A DNA stretch of 64,000 nt, taken from NCBI RefSeq assembly GCF_017571525.1, contig NZ_JAGETY010000003.1, forward strand, positions 310,001 to 374,000, in the 5' to 3' direction. Below, piece by piece: positions 27,765 to 36,222 of this stretch. Every line of letters begins with the position of its first letter. Position 1 is the stretch's first letter. The DNA is from Hymenobacter sp. BT559. GTDB lineage: Bacteria > Bacteroidota > Bacteroidia > Cytophagales > Hymenobacteraceae. The notes under the pieces were generated by a model, which worked only from the letters and a program-made list of their open reading frames with translations, had not been told where the DNA came from and did no database searches. The position numbers were made by a program, and so were the translations under genes.

Positions 27765-29036
27765 ATGCTAACCCTTGCCCTAGCCGACCTGCCCGCTGAC
27801 TTTCGAGCCCGCGCCTTGCAGTGGGCGGCGCAGTTTGCGCACTGCGCTTATTATGAGCACAATGGCTTGCAAGCTTCGGCGGCCAGCACCTTTAGCCGGC
27901 TGCTGGCCGTGGCTGCCACCCCAACGGCCACCAGTTCACTGCCGGACTTACCGGCTTACCTGGCTAGCCCGGCAGCACTGCCGCACTGCGGCTTCGTGAC
28001 CTACGATGTCAAAAACGAGATAGAAGCACTCAGCAGCCACAATTTTTCGGGCCTCGACTGGCCGCTGCTGCATTTTTTTCAGCCCGAAACCTGCCTGCGC
28101 TGGCACACCGATACACTAACTATTGAGGGGCAGACAGCGGGCGTACTGGCCGCGATTCTGGCTACGGAAGTGGCTAGCCCCTCCCCGGCCACTGTACCGC
28201 CTTTGCGCGCCCGCATGCCCCGCGCGGCTTATTTGCAAGCCGTTGAAAACGTGCGCGAGGACATTCTCAATGGCGAGGTCTATGAGCTGAATCTGTGCCA
28301 GGAGTTCTATGCCGAAGCTGTAAAGCTCGACCCGGTTGCTACTTTCTGGCGGCTGAATGAAACCTCGCCGGCACCCTACGCGGGCTTTTTACGCCACCAC
28401 GACCACTACCTACTGTGCGCCTCGCCCGAGTCATTTATCCGGAAAGAGCAGCATACTATCACCTCGCAGCCCATCAAAGGCACCCGGCGGCGCGGTACTA
28501 CCCCGGCCGACGACGAGCAGCAGCGGCTAGCCCTGCTGCACGACGAAAAGGAGCGCGCCGAAAACCTGATGATAGTGGACCTAGTGCGCAACGACCTGGC
28601 CCGCGTGGCGCGCACCGGCACCGTGCGCGTGCCCGAGCTGTTTGGCACCTACGGCTTTCAGCACGTTTGGCAATTAATTTCGACCGTTTCGGCCGAGCTT
28701 CGCCCCAATGTGGGGCTAGCCAATATCCTGCGCGCTGCTTTCCCAATGGGCTCGATGACGGGCGCCCCCAAAATCAGGGCCATGCAGCTCATCGAGCACT
28801 ACGAAGCCAGCCGGCGCGGCCTCTATAGCGGCAGCCTGGGCTACGTGCTGCCGGGCGGCGACTTTGCTTTTAACGTCGTAATTCGCAGCCTGCAATACCG
28901 CGCCGATACGGGCTATCTGAGCTTGCAGGTGGGCTCGGCTATCACTTACGACTCGGTGCCCGAGCAGGAGTACCAGGAGTGTCTGCTCAAGGCCCAGGGG
29001 GTGCTCGAAGCGCTACGCACGGTTATCACAGCGTAA
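27765..29036 (+). CDS. pabB: Aminodeoxychorismate synthase component I
   Basis: PabB converts chorismate and ammonia to 4-amino-4-deoxychorismate for folate synthesis. The 423-residue protein has a short N-terminal part and the chorismate-binding domain. Visible motifs are SQPIKGTRRRGTTPADDEQQ (the Lys of PIKGT is the PabB-type nucleophile), ENLMIVDLVRNDLARVA, FPMGSMTGAPKIRAM and YSGSLGYVLPGGDFAFNVVIR. The PIKGT lysine favours PabB over anthranilate synthase TrpE, which has Ala there. ATG 27765 starts 10 nt after the TPR gene. No pabA or pabC is adjacent. Confidence 0.9.
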   Translation: MLTLALADLPADFRARALQWAAQFAHCAYYEHNGLQASAASTFSRLLAVAATPTATSSLPDLPAYLASPAALPHCGFVTYDVKNEIEALSSHNFSGLDWPLLHFFQPETCLRWHTDTLTIEGQTAGVLAAILATEVASPSPATVPPLRARMPRAAYLQAVENVREDILNGEVYELNLCQEFYAEAVKLDPVATFWRLNETSPAPYAGFLRHHDHYLLCASPESFIRKEQHTITSQPIKGTRRRGTTPADDEQQRLALLHDEKERAENLMIVDLVRNDLARVARTGTVRVPELFGTYGFQHVWQLISTVSAELRPNVGLANILRAAFPMGSMTGAPKIRAMQLIEHYEASRRGLYSGSLGYVLPGGDFAFNVVIRSLQYRADTGYLSLQVGSAITYDSVPEQEYQECLLKAQGVLEALRTVITA

Positions 29037-29143
29037 TAAGCTGCGGTAGCTGTGCGATTCAGGTAGCTGCTGAGTTGGGCCGACGGGTTTCTGCTTTTCA
29101 GCCATTTGGGCGCTAGGCTTGCTAAAAACGAGCTTACGTAATT

Positions 29144-29166
29144 GTCTGACCGATGACCGGTCAGAC
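29144..29166. promoter_or_regulatory. Operator-like inverted repeat upstream of miaB
   Basis: GTCTGACCG (29144-29152) and CGGTCAGAC (29158-29166) are perfect 9-bp arms with a 5-bp spacer in the 291-bp gap between pabB and miaB. The size and symmetry resemble TetR-family operators. No TetR gene is in the window, and no other feature is seen in the gap except the miaB promoter. Confidence 0.35.
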
Positions 29167-29282
29167 GACTTAGAGCTATCTCACCGGTTTGAAAAGCAAC
29201 TAATAGGATACTATTCCCACTCATTGGGTAGTGCGCCCTGCTAATTAAATCTGCCATTCTGTCATTTGAAGGGCGTATTTCG

Positions 29283-29290
29283 TATCTTTG
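29283..29290 (+). promoter_or_regulatory. -7 element TATCTTTG (miaB)
   Basis: This matches TAnnTTTG, 37 nt before ATG 29328. Confidence 0.6.
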
Positions 29291-29327
29291 TTACTTGCCG
29301 CGCACCCGGCTTAGGTGCCTGCCTGCT

Positions 29328-30764
29328 ATGTCTCAACCGCTCATTACGTTAGATTTTCTTGATAAAGCGCCCGCTGCCGAGGCGCTGGCGCTGCCCACCG
29401 ATGTGCGCGTAAGCGCCGCTACCCGCACCGGCGGCGCCCGCAAGCTCTACATCGAGAGCTACGGCTGCCAGATGAATTTTTCGGATTCCGAAATCGTGTC
29501 CAGCATCCTGGCCGACGAAGGGTTTGATACCACTGAGGACGTAGCCACGGCCGACTTGGTGCTGCTCAACACCTGCTCTATCCGCGAGAAGGCTGAGCAG
29601 ACGGTGCGCATGCGCCTTAAGCAGATTAATTCGCACAAGAAGCGCAAGCCCGGCATGCTGGTCGGCGTGCTTGGCTGCATGGCCGAGCGCCTGAAAAGCA
29701 AGTTCTTGGAAGAAGAGAAAATTGTGGACCTCGTGGTAGGCCCCGATGCCTACCGCGACTTGCCCCAGCTTATCAGCCAGGTCGATGGCGGCCAAAAGGC
29801 CGTGAACGTGCTGCTGAGCCGCGAGGAAACCTACGCCGACATTACGCCGGTGCGCCTGAACTCGAACGGCATCACGGCCTTCATCAGCATCATGCGCGGC
29901 TGCGACAACATGTGCTCGTTTTGCGTGGTGCCTTTCACCCGCGGCCGCGAGCGCAGCCGCGACGCGCACAGCATCGTGCAGGAAGCGCGCGACCTCGTGG
30001 CCGCTGGCTACAAAGAAGTTACGCTGCTAGGCCAGAACGTAGACTCGTACAAGTGGGCTAGCGAAGACGGCACCGAGCGCGTCAATTTCGCGCAGCTGCT
30101 GGAGCGCGTGGCCCTCGTGAGCCCCGCCCTACGCGTGCGCTTCTCAACCTCGCACCCCAAGGACATCACCGATGAGGTGCTGCACACAATGGCGCGCCAC
30201 GACAACATCTGCAAGTACATCCACCTGCCGGCCCAGAGCGGCAACTCGCGGGTGCTGGAGCTAATGAACCGCACCTACGACCGGCCCTGGTACGAGGAGC
30301 GCGTGCGGGCTATCCGCCGCATTTTGGGCGAGAACTGTGCCATCTCGACCGATATGATTGCGGGCTTTTGCTCCGAAACCGAGGAAGAGCACCAGGATAG
30401 CCTGAGCCTGCTCGACTTCGCGCAGTACGACATGGGCTACAACTTCTTCTATTCGGAGCGCCCCGGCACCCTGGCCGCCCGCAAGCTCGAAGACGATATT
30501 CCGCTGGAAACCAAGAAGCGCCGCTTGCAGGAAATCATCGACCGCCAGCAGCTGCACGCCCGTGCCCGCTACGCCCGCATGGTAGGCAAGGTGCACCAGG
30601 TGCTGGTAGAAGGCCCTAGCAAGCGCTCGGCTGACCACCTGAGCGGCCGCAACAGCCAGAACCAAGTGGTGATTTTCCCAAAGCAGAACTTCCAAAAAGG
30701 CGACTATGTGCAGGTGCTGGCCACCAGCACCACCGGCGCGGCGCTGCTGGGTGAAGCGGTTTAA
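29328..30764 (+). CDS. miaB: tRNA-2-methylthio-N6-dimethylallyladenosine synthase
   Basis: MiaB is a radical-SAM methylthiotransferase that converts i6A37 to ms2i6A37 in tRNA. The 478-residue protein has the UPF0004 domain with cluster ligands Cys47 ([13 protein letters not shown]), Cys83 ([13 protein letters not shown]) and Cys117 (LGCMAERL). The radical-SAM motif is Cys192-x3-Cys196-x2-Cys199 ([20 protein letters not shown]), and a C-terminal TRAM domain (about residues 410-470) binds RNA. All three domains are complete. ATG 29328 is preferred over TTG 29295. It opens the gene series leading to LptE and, before the element inserted, to secG-groESL. Confidence 0.96.
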   Translation: MSQPLITLDFLDKAPAAEALALPTDVRVSAATRTGGARKLYIESYGCQMNFSDSEIVSSILADEGFDTTEDVATADLVLLNTCSIREKAEQTVRMRLKQINSHKKRKPGMLVGVLGCMAERLKSKFLEEEKIVDLVVGPDAYRDLPQLISQVDGGQKAVNVLLSREETYADITPVRLNSNGITAFISIMRGCDNMCSFCVVPFTRGRERSRDAHSIVQEARDLVAAGYKEVTLLGQNVDSYKWASEDGTERVNFAQLLERVALVSPALRVRFSTSHPKDITDEVLHTMARHDNICKYIHLPAQSGNSRVLELMNRTYDRPWYEERVRAIRRILGENCAISTDMIAGFCSETEEEHQDSLSLLDFAQYDMGYNFFYSERPGTLAARKLEDDIPLETKKRRLQEIIDRQQLHARARYARMVGKVHQVLVEGPSKRSADHLSGRNSQNQVVIFPKQNFQKGDYVQVLATSTTGAALLGEAV

Positions 30765-30810
30765 AACTAGTTTTTGGTTGGTTGTTTTTAGTTTTTGGCC
30801 CTTCTTGCTA

Positions 30811-31205
30811 ATGGATACTATAGGTAAACCGCCCCCTGCGACTACCGCCACGGCACAGCAGAACTACAAAGACTTGCGCGTGTGGCAACACAGCCGCCAA
30901 CTAGTTAAGCTGATTTACTTGCTCACGAAAGACTTTCCCGCAGAGGAAAAATTTGGCTTGACAAGCCAGATGCGCCGGGCAGCCATCGCAGTTCCGTCGA
31001 ATGTGGCGGAAGGCAGCATCCGCGCGATACCATTCAGTTTTTAGTAATAGCCCGCGGGTCGCTCTACGAATTAGAAACGCAGGGCTATCTAGCCTTCGAC
31101 TTAGCTTTTCTTACATCTGAACAACTCTCGCAGCTAGAGACTTCTATAGCGGCCTGCATTCAATTGGTACAGGGTTTTATCCGCTATTATCGCTCATTAG
31201 GTTAA
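30811..31205 (+). pseudogene. Four-helix-bundle (23S rRNA IVP-like) protein gene, frameshifted
   Basis: The first frame (from ATG 30811) reads a typical S23/four-helix-bundle N-terminus: YKDLRVWQHSRQLVKLIYLL, then LTSQMRRAAIAVPSNVAEGS. It then stops prematurely at 31042-31044. Another frame continues the same protein at once (DTIQFLVIARGSLYELETQ, ending IRYYRSLG at TAA 31203-31205). A single missing base between about 31012 and 31030 explains it. Homologues are small, ~120-residue helical bundle proteins of unknown role, common as singletons in Bacteroidota. A sequencing error is possible. A gene of this size and strand between miaB and the sigma-54 activator is not part of the core order, so it is probably an insertion. 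Confidence 0.75.
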
Positions 31206-31225
31206 GGTTCTTTGGTCTTACCCCG

Positions 31226-31260
31226 ACCAACAACCAACAACCAACAACCAACAACCAAGA
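31226..31260 (+). repeat. Heptanucleotide tandem repeat, five units of ACCAACA
   Basis: Four perfect ACCAACA units and one ACCAAGA unit lie back to back, ending two bases before the TTG start of the sigma-54 activator. A change in copy number would shift the frame of any start codon upstream and change leader spacing. Confidence 0.8.
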
Positions 31261-31261
31261 G

Positions 31262-32596
31262 TTGACCAACCAAGAAATCCAATCCATTAAGCAGCGCTTT
31301 GGCATCATTGGCAACGCGCCGGCGCTGAACTACGCCATTCAGGTGGCTAGCCAGGTGGCACCCACCGACATGACCGTGCTTATCACCGGCGAAAGCGGGT
31401 CGGGCAAGGAGTCGTTTTCCAAGATTATCCACGCCCTGTCGCCCCGCAAGCACGGGCAGTTCATTGCCATCAACTGCGGCGCTATCCCGGAAGGCACCAT
31501 CGACTCGGAGCTGTTCGGCCACGAGAAGGGCGCCTTTACGGGGGCCAACGAGGCGCGCAAGGGCTACTTTGAGGTAACTGACGGCGGCACCATCTTCCTC
31601 GATGAGATTGCCGAGATGCCCCTCGGTACCCAGGCCCGCCTGCTGCGCGTGCTCGAAAACGGCGAGTTTATCCGCGTCGGCTCCAGCAAGGTGCAGAAAA
31701 CTGATGTGCGCGTAGTGGCTGCTACCAACGTGAAGCTGCTCGACCGCGTGCAGGCCGGCAAGTTTCGCGAGGACCTGTACTATCGGCTCAACACGGTGCC
31801 GATTACGGTTCCACCCTTGCGTGAGCGGGGCGATGATATCTACCTGTTGTTCAGAAAGTTTACCGCCGATTTTTCGGAGAAGCACCGCGTCAAGCCCATC
31901 AGTCTTACGCCCGATGCAGTGCGCCTGCTTACGCGCTTTCGCTTTCCCGGTAATATCCGCCAGCTCAAGAATATAGCCGAGCAGATTTCGGTATTAGAAC
32001 TCGACCGGGAGGTTGATGCCGCCCGACTGGCCACCTACCTCCCGGCCGCCCAAACCTCGCAGCTACCAGCCTTGTTGCCCGGCAACGGCGGGGCTAGCGG
32101 CGACTTTGGCTCCTACTCGGAGCGTGACATCTTGTACCGGCTGCTCTTTGATATGCGCCGCGACATGACCGACCTCAAAAAGGTGGTGCTGGAGCTGGCC
32201 ACCGGCAACCGCCCCGCCACTGCCGAGGCCCAAGAACTGCTGCGCCAAAACAGCCACCTGTTTAGCAACCTAAACGAAGCCTCGCCCTACGCCAGCCCCG
32301 ACGGGCCGGCCGAAGCGGGCAATGGCTACTACCTGCCGGGCAGCCCGGCCGCCCCGCTACGGGTAGATGTGACGGCGGTCGGAGCCTATGCCGACGAGGA
32401 CGAAGGCGACCACACCGAGGACATTTCGCACGAAACCGAAGAAGAAACGCTTTCGCTCGACGCCATAGAGAAGGAAATGATTCTCAAAGCGTTGAAAAAG
32501 CACCATAACAAGCGCAAGTATGCTGCCCAGGACCTGGGCATCTCGGAGCGCACGCTCTACCGCAAGCTCAAGCAGTATGACCTCGAATCGGCTTAA
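31262..32596 (+). CDS. Sigma-54-dependent transcriptional activator (AAA+/Fis HTH)
   Basis: The 444-residue protein lacks an N-terminal receiver or sensor domain. It begins with the AAA+ domain: Walker A GESGSGKE (43-50), the sigma-54-contacting loop GAFTGA (90-95), Walker B GGTIFLDEIAEMP, and the sensor region VRVVAATNVKL. A linker and a C-terminal Fis-type helix-turn-helix follow (KYAAQDLGISERTLYRKLKQY). It drives open-complex formation by RpoN holoenzyme at unknown targets. No ATG exists near the start, so TTG 31262 (MTNQEIQSIKQ) is the best start, but the frame is open upstream through the heptamer repeat. It overlaps lptE by 20 nt, so the two are coupled. Confidence 0.93.
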   Translation: MTNQEIQSIKQRFGIIGNAPALNYAIQVASQVAPTDMTVLITGESGSGKESFSKIIHALSPRKHGQFIAINCGAIPEGTIDSELFGHEKGAFTGANEARKGYFEVTDGGTIFLDEIAEMPLGTQARLLRVLENGEFIRVGSSKVQKTDVRVVAATNVKLLDRVQAGKFREDLYYRLNTVPITVPPLRERGDDIYLLFRKFTADFSEKHRVKPISLTPDAVRLLTRFRFPGNIRQLKNIAEQISVLELDREVDAARLATYLPAAQTSQLPALLPGNGGASGDFGSYSERDILYRLLFDMRRDMTDLKKVVLELATGNRPATAEAQELLRQNSHLFSNLNEASPYASPDGPAEAGNGYYLPGSPAAPLRVDVTAVGAYADEDEGDHTEDISHETEEETLSLDAIEKEMILKALKKHHNKRKYAAQDLGISERTLYRKLKQYDLESA

Positions 32597-33122
32597 GACC
32601 ACCCGGCGCCGGGCGTTAGGGCTAGTGGCGCTGGCCGTGCTGCCCCTGTGCAGCGGCTGCGGTATCTATTCGTTCAACGGCACCAACATCGACCCCGCCG
32701 TGAAGACGATTTCCATTCAGACCTTTCAAAATACAGCGCCTAACGCCCCAGCCTACTTGGCCCAGCGCTTTACGGAGGATATTAAGGACTATTTTCAGCG
32801 CAACACCACGCTGAAACTGGTGCCGCGCGATGGTGACCTGCAATTTGAGGGCACTATCGTGGCCTACGACTTTGCTCCGGCCCAGATTCAGCAAACCGGC
32901 GGCCTGCCCGCCGCTGGCAAAAATCGCCTCACCATCCAGGTGCAGCTGCGCTTTACGAATACCAAGAACAACAAGCAGGATTTCGAGCAGACCTTCCAGA
33001 GCCAGAAAGACTTTGCCTCGACCCAGGATATTGCCACGGTGAACAACGACCTGGCGTCGGTGCGCGAAATCACGCGCAACATTATCAGCGACATGTTCAA
33101 CAAGTCGGTGGCCAACTGGTAA
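32577..33122 (+). CDS. lptE: LPS-assembly lipoprotein LptE
   Basis: LptE is the outer-membrane lipoprotein that plugs LptD in lipopolysaccharide export. The 181-residue protein has a basic start and hydrophobic signal (RALGLVALAVLPLCSGC) with a lipobox-like SGC. The family core follows: YSFNGTNIDPAVKTISIQTF, NTAPNAPAYLAQRFTEDIKD and GDLQFEGTIVAYDFAP. ATG 32577 lies 20 nt inside the preceding regulator gene, a common translational-coupling layout. LpxK, also in this window, makes the lipid A part of the exported molecule. Confidence 0.88.
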   Translation: MTSNRLKTTRRRALGLVALAVLPLCSGCGIYSFNGTNIDPAVKTISIQTFQNTAPNAPAYLAQRFTEDIKDYFQRNTTLKLVPRDGDLQFEGTIVAYDFAPAQIQQTGGLPAAGKNRLTIQVQLRFTNTKNNKQDFEQTFQSQKDFASTQDIATVNNDLASVREITRNIISDMFNKSVANW

Positions 33123-33224
33123 GCTCGACCGCCAGAGTTGCCCTAGCGCGTTATTCTGCCTGCTTTGCCGTAATGTTGCAGGTTCAAAACCCGCCAGGTA
33201 AACGCTAGCCCCCTTTTTTCTTCC

Positions 33225-34355
33225 ATGACCCGCGCTACGCTCCTTCAATTGCTTGCCCACCCCACGGCCCTCACAGGGGCCGATGTGCACGCATTGGAGC
33301 AGCTAGCCGAGGCCTTCCCCTATTGCCAGACGGCGCACCTGCTGCTGGCCAAAGCCGCGCACGACCAGAGCTCGATGCTTGCCGGCCAGCGCCTACGCCG
33401 CGCCGCTACCTACGCCGCCGACCGCACCCTACTACGCCAGCTCATCGAGCAGCGCACCCCGGCTGAGCTGGCTGTGGTGGCTGCCGGCCCGCCTGCGGCC
33501 GCGCTGCCCATAACCTTGCCGCCGGAATCAACAAGTTCAGCTGAGCCTGCCTTTCTACCTGAGCAGCAGGCAGCTGAGCCCGCAGCAGTACTCATCCTGG
33601 AGGATAAGCCCGACCAGCTTATCGGGCTGGCAGTGCCCGATAAGCTTGGCGTTGAGGCAGAATTACTGGAAACCCCGGTAGCAGAAGCGGAAGATGAATT
33701 GCCCGCGCAGGCACCACCTATTTACCCGCCGGCCCAGGCAGCGGCTGCGCACGCCGAGTTTGGGCTAGCCCTCGAAGAGCCGGCCGAGCTTATTGCTTAC
33801 CAACTGCCCGGGCTGGAAGTATTGGCAGTTCCACCCATTGAGGCGCTGCCAGCTACGCCTTTGCTACCCACCTTCAACGGGCTAGCCGGGGTGAGCTACG
33901 CCCCCAGTGAGGGTAGTCGGCTGGGGTTTGGGCTAGTGAGCGCAGCGGCAGCCGAAGTACTACCCGGCACCAATCTCCCCCCCGCGGGCGAGTTTTTTGC
34001 GCCCGATGCTCTGTTGCTAGACCACCTGGTGGCACACCAGGCGCCCACGCTTCCCAGGTCCAGTTCGCTTGACCTGATTAACAGTTTCTTACAGCGCAGC
34101 CCGGCCCCGGTGCGCCGCCGTGTGGCGCCGCTTCCTAATGCCCCCGAGCCTGATGAGCAGGCCGACCTGTCGGTGCGCAGCACCCGCGCCGAGCCCGACT
34201 TAGCCTCCGAAAGCCTGGCTAAAATTTTGGCCCGGCAGGGTAAAACTGACCGCGCCATTGCAGTTTATGAACGCCTTATGGTGAAACACCCAGAAAAAAT
34301 GGCGTACTTTGCAGCCCAGATAAAAAATCTGTCTTCTGGTCAATCAAGTATCTAA
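33225..34355 (+). CDS. TPR-like protein with Pro/Ala/Glu-rich centre, unknown function
   Basis: The 376-residue protein has a conserved helical N-terminal ~85 residues (ALEQLAEAFPYCQTAHLLLAKAAHDQ, RAATYAADRTLLRQLIEQ). A long low-complexity centre rich in Pro, Ala and Glu follows, then a C-terminal TPR-like unit (SLAKILARQGKTDRAIAVYERLMVKHPEKMAYFAAQI). No signal peptide is seen, so it is probably cytoplasmic. In related genomes a gene of this type precedes secG, as I recall, and here the mobile element begins right after its TAA stop. Its role is unknown. Confidence 0.75.
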   Translation: MTRATLLQLLAHPTALTGADVHALEQLAEAFPYCQTAHLLLAKAAHDQSSMLAGQRLRRAATYAADRTLLRQLIEQRTPAELAVVAAGPPAAALPITLPPESTSSAEPAFLPEQQAAEPAAVLILEDKPDQLIGLAVPDKLGVEAELLETPVAEAEDELPAQAPPIYPPAQAAAAHAEFGLALEEPAELIAYQLPGLEVLAVPPIEALPATPLLPTFNGLAGVSYAPSEGSRLGFGLVSAAAAEVLPGTNLPPAGEFFAPDALLLDHLVAHQAPTLPRSSSLDLINSFLQRSPAPVRRRVAPLPNAPEPDEQADLSVRSTRAEPDLASESLAKILARQGKTDRAIAVYERLMVKHPEKMAYFAAQIKNLSSGQSSI

Positions 34356-34402
34356 CAGATTTTCAATAGATTGCAAGCATTTAATGACGTGCTAATAAGT
34401 GA

Positions 34403-34437
34403 TTAGTCCCACGAAACAGCCCAAAACGTGGGACTAA
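34403..34437. repeat. Left-end inverted repeat of AGTCCCACG, attachment-site candidate
   Basis: The arms 34403-34413 (TTAGTCCCACG) and 34427-34437 are perfect 11-bp complements. The left arm is shared as a direct repeat with the right end of the element. The pattern fits recombinase arm or core sites. Confidence 0.55.
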
Positions 34438-34654
34438 ACTTGGACTACTGTGCTGACTCGCCCGCTGGGCTGATTTTGTACTTTACCGCATTCAGGGCGC
34501 GTGGACGTCGGCCATACAGTCTGAACCCTTCCCATAACTTTTCGAAGACGTTTCGAGAAGGAATGCATGAAATCGCCCTCAATTTACTATTATTCAGGAA
34601 CTTACCTGACTACAGCGAAAAAAGTAGTAGTTTATCGACCTTTTCGAATAGTTC

Positions 34655-34720
34655 CACGCCCACTCTTTCCATTCCTCCGCTGCGCTGCTGAATGAAAAGC
34701 CCTCCGGGGCGTGTGCTACC
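34655..34720 (+). repeat. Element left-end repeat, copy A
   Basis: This ~65-bp unit begins CGCCCACTCTTTCC, contains AAAGCCC then CGGGG, and ends GCGTGTGCTACC. Copy B follows immediately with the same ordered blocks. It lies in an 827-bp stretch (34356-35182) in which I see no credible gene. Confidence 0.5.
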
Positions 34721-34724
34721 TATC

Positions 34725-34796
34725 GACGCCCACTCTTCCCGGTCCCTACGCTTTGCTGCGGGCCCGGAAAGCCCCTTGCGGGTGCGTGGGCTACCC
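34725..34796 (+). repeat. Element left-end repeat, copy B
   Basis: This ~70-bp unit shares CGCCCACTCTTCCC, a GCTGC block, GAAAGCCCC and GTGGGCTACCC with copy A in the same order. Such tandem structured units in a replicon lacking other genes could be an origin or a small RNA region. Confidence 0.5.
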
Positions 34797-34993
34797 GGGG
34801 TTCTTTTCCGTCCGCCAGCGCGGGCTTTGGCTTTGAGGCCAGCCCGCTACCGTTGGGGGTTTGGGGCGTGGACCTACTCCAAAAAGGGTCGGGAAAAAAC
34901 CGCCTGAAAACGTGCGAATCCAGCGCGTAGGCGGGGCATCCAAAATCATCCAGAAAACGACCGTTTTTTTTGGAATAGTGGGCTACTTGGGGT

Positions 34994-35043
34994 GGGTTCC
35001 AATTCTGAGACCATTGCAGCTATAGTTATAGCAGGCCGGGGCA
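34994..35043 (+). repeat. Element direct repeat, copy 1, with GCTATAGTTATAGC palindrome
   Basis: This 50-bp unit runs from GGGTTCCA to GCCGGGGCA. It contains the palindrome GCTATA-GT-TATAGC (35019-35032). A second copy lies about 155 bp to the right. Confidence 0.6.
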
Positions 35044-35150
35044 AAAGAAAGGCCGACCCCAACGGAATCGGCTTTTGCTAGGATGCTATCGGATTCGACG
35101 CCGATGCTGTTAAATACTTTGACTGCTATCACGGCGCGGAGTTCAGTGGG

Positions 35151-35198
35151 AGGTTCCATTTTTGAGGCCGCTGTAGCTATAGTTATAGGGCCGGGGCA
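35151..35198 (+). repeat. Element direct repeat, copy 2, overlapping the initiator gene end
   Basis: This 48-bp unit shares AGGTTCCA, GAGGCC and GTAGCTATAGTTATAG, then GGCCGGGGCA, with copy 1. It spans the 3' end of the replication initiator gene (stop at 35183). Confidence 0.6.
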
Positions 35199-36196
35199 CT
35201 GATGGCCGCTTTCAGTTCCCGTAGTGCTTCTACGCTGGGGCTGTCTGTTTCGTGGGCTAGGTAGCTTGCCAGTAAGGCAGCGTACTTCTTGCGTTCGCGG
35301 CATTGTGTTGCTTTAGCCACGTTTAGGGCTTTCAGCCGCGCATCAATCTTTTCCAGGTCGAAACCATGTTCTTTCAGGAACGAGAATTGGGGGGCGTCTT
35401 TGTGGCTGAGGGTGTCTGCAAATGCCAGGGCCCTAGCCGATGCAGGGGAGTCAATTGCCGCGTAAGCTTGGCTAGTGATTTCCGCGAACTGCGAAGCCAG
35501 GGGGTTACTTGTGGAATTCAGCAGGTCGGTCAACATGATGGCTGTGGGGATGTCAGGAAAGTATTGCCGTAGCTTCCGCTTCCCATTGAGTTCGGTTTCG
35601 GCCCGCACTTTATCGCCGTAGTAAGCGGCGACGGTCTGTTTCTCGGCGGCGCCCAGCGTCGCCCGGTAGGCCGCGTTTGCGGGCCGGGCGTACTCCTTCG
35701 CCTTGTCGTAGAGTTTCAGAAACTCCCGGTCCCGGCCCGTAGCATTCTGTAGGAAGGTCAGGGTCTCATCTTTGTAGGATACTAAGCGGTAGTCCCGGCT
35801 GACATGTAGCCCAGCCAACGGCGAGGCGTAATCGGCAAAGGGCCGGGTTAGCGCGAAATCCTGCGTCTGGTGGGCTTTCAGCACATGGGCGACGCGTAGC
35901 ACCTCCTCTACGGGGAACGTGCCAGGGAAGGCCGTGCGAATGTTTGCCAGGGCCTTTCTAATTGTGTTGGTACTGAGTAGCTGAGGATACTCAGCTTTGA
36001 GAATTTTGGCGCTGAACTCAATAGCAGTTTCAGTATCGCCGATGCGAATGTAAATTATCCCCGGGCAAGGGTTGGCTAAGCAGTAATTCAGACGGTCCAC
36101 ATGTTTGCGGCTGGGAAATGCCGTGAAAGTGGAATAATTCACGGTTTCTAGGAACAGAGTAGGAAAAGCTATTTTGATAGTGTCGAATCGCAGCAT
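35183..36196 (-). CDS. Replication initiator, phage gene II/X-like (Phage_CRI type)
   Basis: The 337-residue protein begins MLRFDTIKIAFP, the typical start of gene II/X-family initiators. It has IEFSAKILKAEYPQLLS in the middle and the pair FLKLYDKAKEY ... VRAETELNGKRKLRQYF, the LYDK and RxE signatures of these rolling-circle nickases. The C-terminal ~100 residues are helical. Proteins of this family nick the plus-strand origin of filamentous phages and some plasmids. It lies 26 nt downstream of a ribbon-helix-helix gene, a normal regulator-initiator layout. The assignment rests on motif recognition by eye, and the catalytic Tyr is not pinpointed. Confidence 0.65.
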   Translation of the reverse strand: MLRFDTIKIAFPTLFLETVNYSTFTAFPSRKHVDRLNYCLANPCPGIIYIRIGDTETAIEFSAKILKAEYPQLLSTNTIRKALANIRTAFPGTFPVEEVLRVAHVLKAHQTQDFALTRPFADYASPLAGLHVSRDYRLVSYKDETLTFLQNATGRDREFLKLYDKAKEYARPANAAYRATLGAAEKQTVAAYYGDKVRAETELNGKRKLRQYFPDIPTAIMLTDLLNSTSNPLASQFAEITSQAYAAIDSPASARALAFADTLSHKDAPQFSFLKEHGFDLEKIDARLKALNVAKATQCRERKKYAALLASYLAHETDSPSVEALRELKAAISAPAL

Positions 36197-36222
36197 TAAG
36201 GTGTTAAGGTGAACAGAAAGGG

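Noticed and set aside
31226..31260. Tandem ACCAACA units as a possible CRISPR array
   Set aside because: Units are contiguous 7-mers with no spacers and no cas genes nearby.
34428..34907. Two short plus-strand frames in the element's left end
   Set aside because: No start context, no recognisable motif, and they run across the tandem structured repeats, so the region is treated as non-coding.
34983..35303. 106-codon minus-strand frame overlapping the end of the initiator gene
   Set aside because: It spans both direct repeats in another frame and has no protein-like composition.
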